Part shown: in pieces, positions 57,572 to 64,000 of the stretch
Position numbering within the stretch: the stretch's first letter is position 1
Layout: each line of letters opens with the position of its first letter
From: an uncultured Bacteroidota bacterium
GTDB lineage: Bacteria; Bacteroidota; Bacteroidia; UBA4408
Direction of reading: 5' to 3'
DNA length: 64,000 nucleotides
Assembly (NCBI GenBank): GCA_903831265.1
Contig: CAIKXD010000276.1
Span: 1 to 64,000, forward strand
Program-made: the position numbers and the translations under genes
Notes under the pieces: generated by a model
What the model saw: only the letters and a program-made list of their open reading frames with translations
Told to the model about the DNA's origin: nothing
The model's database searches: none

Positions 57572-60562
57572 ATGAAAAAAACATTACATCTTTTCGTGCT
57601 TATCCTTTGTTGTATAGGTGCTGTAAATGCGCAACAAAACTTCCCTGTTAACGGCTTAAGAAATGAAAAAAAAATTATCTATGCCTTTACCAATGCTAAA
57701 ATCTATATCGATTATAAAACCATTATTGAAAAGGCCACACTTATAATTTGCGATGATAAAATTATTGAAGTGGGCATAGCGGTTATTGTTCCAAAGGAAG
57801 CCCTAATTGTAGATTTACAAGGAAAATCTATTTATCCTTCTTTTATTGATATTTATTCCGATTATGGTGTTGTACAAGCTGAAAAATCTAAGTATAAAGA
57901 AGGGCCACAGTATGAATCTTCGGTAAAAGGAGCCTTTGGTTGGAATGAATCATTAAAAGCCGATTTTAATGCGTATTCTAATTTTAACATTGATGTAAAA
58001 AGTGCAGAGACAATGCGCAAGGCAGGATTTGGAACTGTTTTAAGTTTAAGGAAAGATGGCATTTGCAGAGGCACAGCCGCAGTTTTTACTTTACGTGATG
58101 ACAATCATAACAAAGCCTTAATTAAAGATAAGGCAGCAGCTTGTTACTCCTTCAAAAAAGGAAGTAGTCAGCAACAATATCCATCAAGTTTAATGGGTTC
58201 TATTGCCTTATTGCGTCAAACCTATTATGATGGAAAATGGTATGCAAGCGCTAAAGTAAAAGAGAAAAATATTACCCTAGATAGCTGGAATGATATACAA
58301 AAATTACCACAACTGTTCGAGTCTGACGATAAATTAAACACACTACGCATTGCAAAAATTGGCGAAGAATTTGGCATCAACTACCTGATTAAGGCAGGTG
58401 GAAATGAATACCAAAGGCTAGCGGAAATAAAAGCTTTAAAATCAAAATTTATATTGCCGCTTAATTTCCCCGAAGCGCTTGATTTAAATGACCCATACGA
58501 TGCTATTAATGTTTCGTTAGCCACCTTAAAAGAATGGGAATTGGCTCCTCAAAATCCTATGTTTTTTGAAAAAGCAGGCATCGATTTTGCCTTTACAAGT
58601 GATGGATTAAAAGACAAATCGAACCTTTTAAAACAAATTCAAAAAGCAATTAAAAATGGTTTATCAGAACAACAAGCACTAAAAGCGCTTACGCAAACCC
58701 CAGCCGAATACATGCTGATGAATGATTTGATTGGTGCACTAAAAAAGGGAATGTTAGCCAACTTTATCATTAGCAGTGGAAATATTTTTGAGAAAGAAAA
58801 TGTAATTTTTGAAAATTGGGTGCAAGGAAGCAGATACATCATCAAAAATTATAACGAAAATGATATTAGAGGAAAATATTCTTTTAAAGCAGGAGCAGAA
58901 GTTTTATTCATGCATATTAGTGGAACTGTTGATGCTCCTAAGATAGACATTTTAAAAGATACATTAAAGTTAAAAACCAATGCAAAATTTGCCAAAAACA
59001 ACTTGACCTTATCTTTTGAAAAAGGTAAAAAAGAAGATGCCGAAACCTACAAAATGAATGCGCTTTTTGCTAATAAAAAATTTAATGGCAACATGCAAAT
59101 GCCTGATGGAAATTGGCAATCATTTAATGCAAACTTAATTGAAGCCTATTCAGAAATAGCTAAAAAAGACAGCAGCAAAACAGAAATAGAGACAGGAAAA
59201 ATCATCTATCCTTTTTGCGCATATGGGCTTGTTGAGCAACCAATTCAAGAAGAAGTAATACTTAAAAACGCAACAGTTTGGACCAATGAAAAAGAAGGTA
59301 TTCTTACCGAAACAGATGTTTGGATAAAAGCAGGCAAAATAGTTAAGGTAGCCAAAGGGTTGCAAAGCCCTACTGCCAGAGTTATAGACGCTAAAGGAAA
59401 ACATATTACACCTGGCATTATTGACGAGCATTCGCATATTGCAGCCACCGGAAATGTAAACGAAGGCGCTCATTCAAGTAGTGCAGAAGTGCGTATTGGC
59501 GATATTATTGATTGCGATGACATCAATATTTACCGTCAGTTAGCAGGAGGAGTAACCACAGCCCACATATTACATGGCTCGGCAAATGCTATTGGCGGAC
59601 AAACACAATTAATAAAATTAAGATGGGGAAAAACTCCAAACCAAATGAAATTTGAGGGTGCTGATGGCTTTATAAAATTTGCCTTAGGCGAAAATGTAAA
59701 GCAAACCAATTGGGGCGAAAAATACACCATTAGATATCCCCAAACAAGAATGGGTGTAGAGCAAATTTATATTGATGCATTTACCCGTGCAAAAGAATAT
59801 GAAGCTGGATTAAAAGATCCTCTTAAACAACCGGTAAGAAAGGATTTGCAATTAGATGCTATGTTGGAAATAATCAACAAGAAGCGCTTTATTACTTGTC
59901 ATTCATACCAACAATCAGAAATAAATATGTTAATACATGTGGCCGATAGTTTTAAATTTAAGGTTAACACATTTACGCATATCCTAGAAGGGTATAAAGT
60001 AGCCGACAAAATGAAAAAACATGGTGTTGGCGCTTCTACATTTAGCGATTGGTGGGCATACAAATACGAAGTAATAGAAGCTATACCTTATAATGGCGCA
60101 ATTCTAAATCAAATGGAAGTGGTTACTGCCTTTAATTCAGATGATGCTGAAATGGCAAGAAGACTTAACCAAGAGGCAGCTAAGGCTATCAAATATGGCG
60201 GTGTTAGCGAAGAAGATGCTCTAAAATTTGTTACACTTAATCCCGCCAAATTATTACATATCGACAATAGAGTTGGAAGTTTAAAAGAAGGAAAAGATGC
60301 AGATATAGTGCTTTGGAACGATCATCCACTTTCTGTTTATACCAAAACTTTGCAAACTTATGTTGATGGCATTTGCTACTTTGATATTGATAAAGATACA
60401 CAACTTCAAAAAGATATTGCAGAAGAAAGAAATAGATTAATTCAAAAAATGCAGAAAGAAAAAGATAATGGCGAGGTGCTAAAGAAGCCCGTAATTAAAA
60501 AGAAACAACTTCAACACTGCAATGAATACGAATTATTGCCACATGAAAGTGATTCTAATTAA
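57572..60562 (+). CDS. Two-module amidohydrolase-family protein (imidazolonepropionase-like)
   Basis: 996 aa; C-terminal module HITPGIIDEHSHIA, HSYQQSEINMLIHVAD, GSLKEGKDADIVLWNDHPL. Confidence 0.88.
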   Translation: MKKTLHLFVLILCCIGAVNAQQNFPVNGLRNEKKIIYAFTNAKIYIDYKTIIEKATLIICDDKIIEVGIAVIVPKEALIVDLQGKSIYPSFIDIYSDYGVVQAEKSKYKEGPQYESSVKGAFGWNESLKADFNAYSNFNIDVKSAETMRKAGFGTVLSLRKDGICRGTAAVFTLRDDNHNKALIKDKAAACYSFKKGSSQQQYPSSLMGSIALLRQTYYDGKWYASAKVKEKNITLDSWNDIQKLPQLFESDDKLNTLRIAKIGEEFGINYLIKAGGNEYQRLAEIKALKSKFILPLNFPEALDLNDPYDAINVSLATLKEWELAPQNPMFFEKAGIDFAFTSDGLKDKSNLLKQIQKAIKNGLSEQQALKALTQTPAEYMLMNDLIGALKKGMLANFIISSGNIFEKENVIFENWVQGSRYIIKNYNENDIRGKYSFKAGAEVLFMHISGTVDAPKIDILKDTLKLKTNAKFAKNNLTLSFEKGKKEDAETYKMNALFANKKFNGNMQMPDGNWQSFNANLIEAYSEIAKKDSSKTEIETGKIIYPFCAYGLVEQPIQEEVILKNATVWTNEKEGILTETDVWIKAGKIVKVAKGLQSPTARVIDAKGKHITPGIIDEHSHIAATGNVNEGAHSSSAEVRIGDIIDCDDINIYRQLAGGVTTAHILHGSANAIGGQTQLIKLRWGKTPNQMKFEGADGFIKFALGENVKQTNWGEKYTIRYPQTRMGVEQIYIDAFTRAKEYEAGLKDPLKQPVRKDLQLDAMLEIINKKRFITCHSYQQSEINMLIHVADSFKFKVNTFTHILEGYKVADKMKKHGVGASTFSDWWAYKYEVIEAIPYNGAILNQMEVVTAFNSDDAEMARRLNQEAAKAIKYGGVSEEDALKFVTLNPAKLLHIDNRVGSLKEGKDADIVLWNDHPLSVYTKTLQTYVDGICYFDIDKDTQLQKDIAEERNRLIQKMQKEKDNGEVLKKPVIKKKQLQHCNEYELLPHESDSN

Positions 60563-60591
60563 TCTATCCAAAATTTAAACATTAACTTACA

Positions 60592-61911
60592 ATGAAAAAA
60601 TTAAACAATCTATATATCACCATTTTATTTTGCTCATTTAACTTGGGCATTTCAATAAATACAATTGCCCAAAATCCAACTCCTGCCAAACCTCAAACTA
60701 AAAGCATTTTAATAAATGGCGGCACAGTTCACGATGGACTTGGCAAAGTGTATAACGATGCCTCTGTTGGTTTTAAAGATGGTAAGATTATCTATTTATC
60801 ATACGTTAATCAAGCAGAATCTAAGCAAATTTGGGATACAATAATTGATGCTAAAGGAAAGCATGTTTACCCAGGTTTAATAGCACTTAATACTTATTTA
60901 GGATTAGCTGAAATTGAAGCCATTAGGGCGATGAATGACTATGCAGAAGTTGGTGATAATAATCCAAGTGCAAGATCAATAATTGCCTACAATACCGATA
61001 GCAAAGTAACGCCAACTGTGCGTTCCAATGGAATTCTGATGGCCCAAATTACACCTCAGGGTGGTCTTATCAGCGGTAGCTCATCTATTGTAAATTTAGA
61101 TGCCTGGAATTGGGAAGATGCAGCCTATAAAACAGATGAAGGAATACATGTTAATTGGCCAAGCATGCGCGTATATTTTGGAAATGGTACTGAACAAGAG
61201 GAATTTGAAAAGAAACAAAAGGAAAGAATTAGTAAAGAATTAGAAAGCATTGAAAATCTCTTTGACAATGCCTATGCTTATCAGTTAACTGCAAAACCAG
61301 AAAGTAAAAATTTAAACTTTGAAGCCATGCGTGGCCTCTTTAATGGAACTAAAAAATTATACATTCATGCCGATTATGTAAAAGAAATTATAGCGGCCAT
61401 TAATTTATGTAACAAATTTAAAATACAATTTGTACTTGTTGGCGCGGCTGATGCAGGTTTAGTATTAAATTTATTAAAAGACAATAATGTGCCTATAATC
61501 CTCGGAAAAACGCATGCCTTACCAAACCGTGATGATGAAGCTATTGATGCTGCTTTTACATTACCCAAAAAACTGAAAGATGCAGGTATATTATTTGCCT
61601 TAAGTTGTGACGGATTTTGGCAGGTGCGAAATTTACCGTTTATGGCTGGAACTGCAGCTGCATATGGTCTTTCGAAAGAAGATGCTTTAAGTACAATTAC
61701 CTATAATGCAGCACAAATTGCAGGTATAGATCAACAAGTGGGCAGTATTGCAAATGGAAAAGATGCCACTATTTTAATATGCAATGGCGACCTATTGGAC
61801 ATGAAAAGTAGCACCATCAAAAACGCTTTTATTCAAGGCAGATTAATTGATATTGATAACATTCAACATCAACTGTATGAGAAATATAAGAAAAAATATG
61901 AATTAAAATAA
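60592..61911 (+). CDS. Amidohydrolase-family protein
   Basis: HVYPGLIALNTYLGLAEIEAIR, QQVGSIANGKDATILICNGD. Confidence 0.85.
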   Translation: MKKLNNLYITILFCSFNLGISINTIAQNPTPAKPQTKSILINGGTVHDGLGKVYNDASVGFKDGKIIYLSYVNQAESKQIWDTIIDAKGKHVYPGLIALNTYLGLAEIEAIRAMNDYAEVGDNNPSARSIIAYNTDSKVTPTVRSNGILMAQITPQGGLISGSSSIVNLDAWNWEDAAYKTDEGIHVNWPSMRVYFGNGTEQEEFEKKQKERISKELESIENLFDNAYAYQLTAKPESKNLNFEAMRGLFNGTKKLYIHADYVKEIIAAINLCNKFKIQFVLVGAADAGLVLNLLKDNNVPIILGKTHALPNRDDEAIDAAFTLPKKLKDAGILFALSCDGFWQVRNLPFMAGTAAAYGLSKEDALSTITYNAAQIAGIDQQVGSIANGKDATILICNGDLLDMKSSTIKNAFIQGRLIDIDNIQHQLYEKYKKKYELK

Positions 61912-61965
61912 GGCTGTTTAGATTTTATTGTAACTACCTTGCACCCAAAATTTATTCGTTGAATT

Positions 61966-62508
61966 ATGGATCAAGTACCCGAAATGCCCATTGTAAGCTT
62001 TATGCAATCATTTTTAAATTTGCAAGCATTGGCTTATAGTGCTTACTTAAAGCAAGACATCAGAAAGTTAAATCCTTTGGTTGATGAATTGAATAGCTAT
62101 GGCAATCAACATTTACAAGATCAGTTTGGTGTAGCCTACCAAAAAAAGACAGATACAGCAGTGGCAAGTTTATATGAAAATGAGGATATGGAATGTGCTC
62201 CTGCCCTATTATTCATGATAAAAAAATACAATTACCATCAATTTGGAAAGGTTTATCGCGCCTACGTATCAGCTATAAATCCGCACAAAAAAAGTTTTTC
62301 TAAATGTTATTTTATCATTCAAAACAAAGAAAAACTTCTCATTATTGCTCAATATTCATTTATCGAAAACCGAAAAAAACACCAACCAGAATGGGAAAAT
62401 AATGGTGGTGAAGATATTACTATTGCACGATTAGGAAAGGCAATTGAAACAATTAAAATTACACCTCCTTTAGACAACCCTTTACATTTAAAAGAATACG
62501 AAATTTAA
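61966..62508 (+). CDS. Hypothetical protein
   Basis: 180 aa ORF with ATG start, good context, no recognised motif. Confidence 0.7.
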   Translation: MDQVPEMPIVSFMQSFLNLQALAYSAYLKQDIRKLNPLVDELNSYGNQHLQDQFGVAYQKKTDTAVASLYENEDMECAPALLFMIKKYNYHQFGKVYRAYVSAINPHKKSFSKCYFIIQNKEKLLIIAQYSFIENRKKHQPEWENNGGEDITIARLGKAIETIKITPPLDNPLHLKEYEI

Positions 62509-62509
62509 A

Positions 62510-63745
62510 TTACTCAAAGTCTTCGTAAAGCAAATATTTCTTTCTTATTTGTTTAAAGTCTTTGAGCTCTTTTTGCCAAGTTGCTTTAATTTGTTTATCT
62601 GTAAAACCCTGTGTGATCTGTGCCTGTAGCAACTCATTACCTGCCAACCTTTTAAAAAACGAATTAAAAAACAATTCTTTATTTGGAAAATTAGCATACG
62701 CATTTAATAAAATATCAAGTTGAATTCCATCCTGCAAACTATCAGATAAATCATTATTGTTACTTAAATCAAACCCAAAACAAACTTCATTCATAAATGG
62801 CGGATTAACAGCACCGATGATACTTTTAGGAACAAACGAAGTTTCACTATTTAAAAGCAATGGATGTCCATATTGCTGAAAGGGCTTGTTGGTGCCTCTT
62901 CCTACGCTTATTGCAGTACCTTCAAAAAAACACAAGGTTGGATATAGAGAAACGGCTCTTTGGTTTGGTAAATTTGGAGATGGACTTACTGGTAGCACAT
63001 ACCTACTTTTATGCGTATAGCCTTTGCAATTAATTACAGTTAATTTACATTGCAAATTGTTACCCAACCATTTTTCGTTATTAACCATTTGTGCATATTC
63101 TCCAATAGTCATTCCATGAACTACTGGTACTTTATGCATACCAACAAATGAAGCAAAAGAATCTTGTAAAACAGGACCATCAATATAAAATCCGTTAGGG
63201 TTGGGCCTATCAAGCACCACTAATGGTATATTTTGTTCAGCGCATGCCTGCATTACGTAGTGCATTGTGCTGATATAAGTATAAAAACGCGCTCCTACAT
63301 CTTGTAGGTCAAACAAAATAAGTTCAATATTTTCTAAATCTTTTACTGCAGGTTTTTTATTATTACCATAAAGAGATTTAACTGCAATTCCAGTTTTGGC
63401 ATCTACGTCATCGGCAATTTTTTCTCCCGCGCTCCCAATACCTCTAAATCCGTGTTCGGGGCAAAAAACCTTCGTTACTTTTATTTCTAAGTTCACCAAG
63501 GTATCGAGTAAATGCTTTCCATTAACTAAAGAGGTTTGATTGCCCACTAAAGCAATTTCTTTATTTTTCAATAAAGGTAAATAGTCTTGCATACTTTCTG
63601 CACCTACTATTATTTTTGACTGTGAGTATAATTTAGTTGAATTGTATAAAAAAAAAATCATTCCTAACAACATCAATTTTGTAAGAGCTTTGCTTGAATT
63701 TATCGTACTTTTAAAAATCACCTTTAATATTTTTATCGACTCCAA
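62510..63745 (-). CDS. namZ: DUF1343 protein / exo-beta-N-acetylmuramidase NamZ-like
   Basis: EIALVGNQTSLVNGKHLLDTL, VFCPEHGFRG, LFDLQDVGARFYTYISTMHYVM, LDRPNPNG, FFEGTAISVGRGTN; start may be internal. Confidence 0.92.
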   Translation of the reverse strand: MESIKILKVIFKSTINSSKALTKLMLLGMIFFLYNSTKLYSQSKIIVGAESMQDYLPLLKNKEIALVGNQTSLVNGKHLLDTLVNLEIKVTKVFCPEHGFRGIGSAGEKIADDVDAKTGIAVKSLYGNNKKPAVKDLENIELILFDLQDVGARFYTYISTMHYVMQACAEQNIPLVVLDRPNPNGFYIDGPVLQDSFASFVGMHKVPVVHGMTIGEYAQMVNNEKWLGNNLQCKLTVINCKGYTHKSRYVLPVSPSPNLPNQRAVSLYPTLCFFEGTAISVGRGTNKPFQQYGHPLLLNSETSFVPKSIIGAVNPPFMNEVCFGFDLSNNNDLSDSLQDGIQLDILLNAYANFPNKELFFNSFFKRLAGNELLQAQITQGFTDKQIKATWQKELKDFKQIRKKYLLYEDFE

Positions 63746-63818
63746 TGTTAAGAATTTATTACCAATGCGTGAAATAATTATGATTAACCTATATTTGCAA
63801 ACTTAAATAAAAAACCTG

Positions 63819-64000
63819 ATGGAAAAGAATCAAAAGAAAGACTTAGAACACTCGCTAATAAAGCAAACTGAAAAAATATTCTTCGAAATAGACCCTGCAA
63901 CCACGGTTGTATTTTCTAAAAACCTGAGGAATCATTGCAAAGATTTGGCCAAAAAATTTATAAAAACGCAAAAAAAATTAAAAAAACAGTTAGAAGAAAT
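63819..64000 (+). CDS. Partial hypothetical CDS running off the window
   Basis: ATG 63819, MEKNQKKDLEHSLIKQTEKIFFEIDPATTVVFSKNLRNHCKDLAKKF...; TATATTTG box at 63790-63797. Confidence 0.7.
   Translation, partial: MEKNQKKDLEHSLIKQTEKIFFEIDPATTVVFSKNLRNHCKDLAKKFIKTQKKLKKQLEE

Overview
64 kb AT-rich chromosomal window from a Bacteroidota genome. Supporting evidence: several TAnnTTTG-type -7 boxes, T9SS C-terminal sorting domains, SprB/PKD surface proteins and GH20/GH31/GH13 enzymes. About 34 convincing CDSs cover: housekeeping genes (mltG, prmC, plsY, pcm, trmN6-like, tsaD, tamB); an exopolysaccharide group (Wzc-like kinase, ABC exporter, Gfo/Idh oxidoreductase, sugar transferase); a SulP / beta-carbonic anhydrase / DUF4442 operon; a starch/maltose group split over two loci; and a HlyD / VTC polyphosphate polymerase / DUF4956 / beta-propeller lipoprotein operon. 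No rRNA, tRNA or CRISPR was seen. The most unusual stretch is ~38.0-41.2 kb. There, a ~3 kb insertion-like segment lies between two near-identical copies of the tsaD 3' end. It contains an intact RayT (REP-associated Y1/HUH) transposase whose left end, including its first codons, is triplicated; a ~113-nt nested hairpin upstream of a LamG/T9SS gene; and a decayed second RayT 3' end. Other hidden structure: a diverged non-coding repeat pair (12.4 kb and 28.1-28.3 kb), a shared operator-like palindrome upstream of the sugar MFS gene and the GH31 operon, and a 3' gene remnant at 53.7 kb. All homology calls come from reading the translations; no database search was run.
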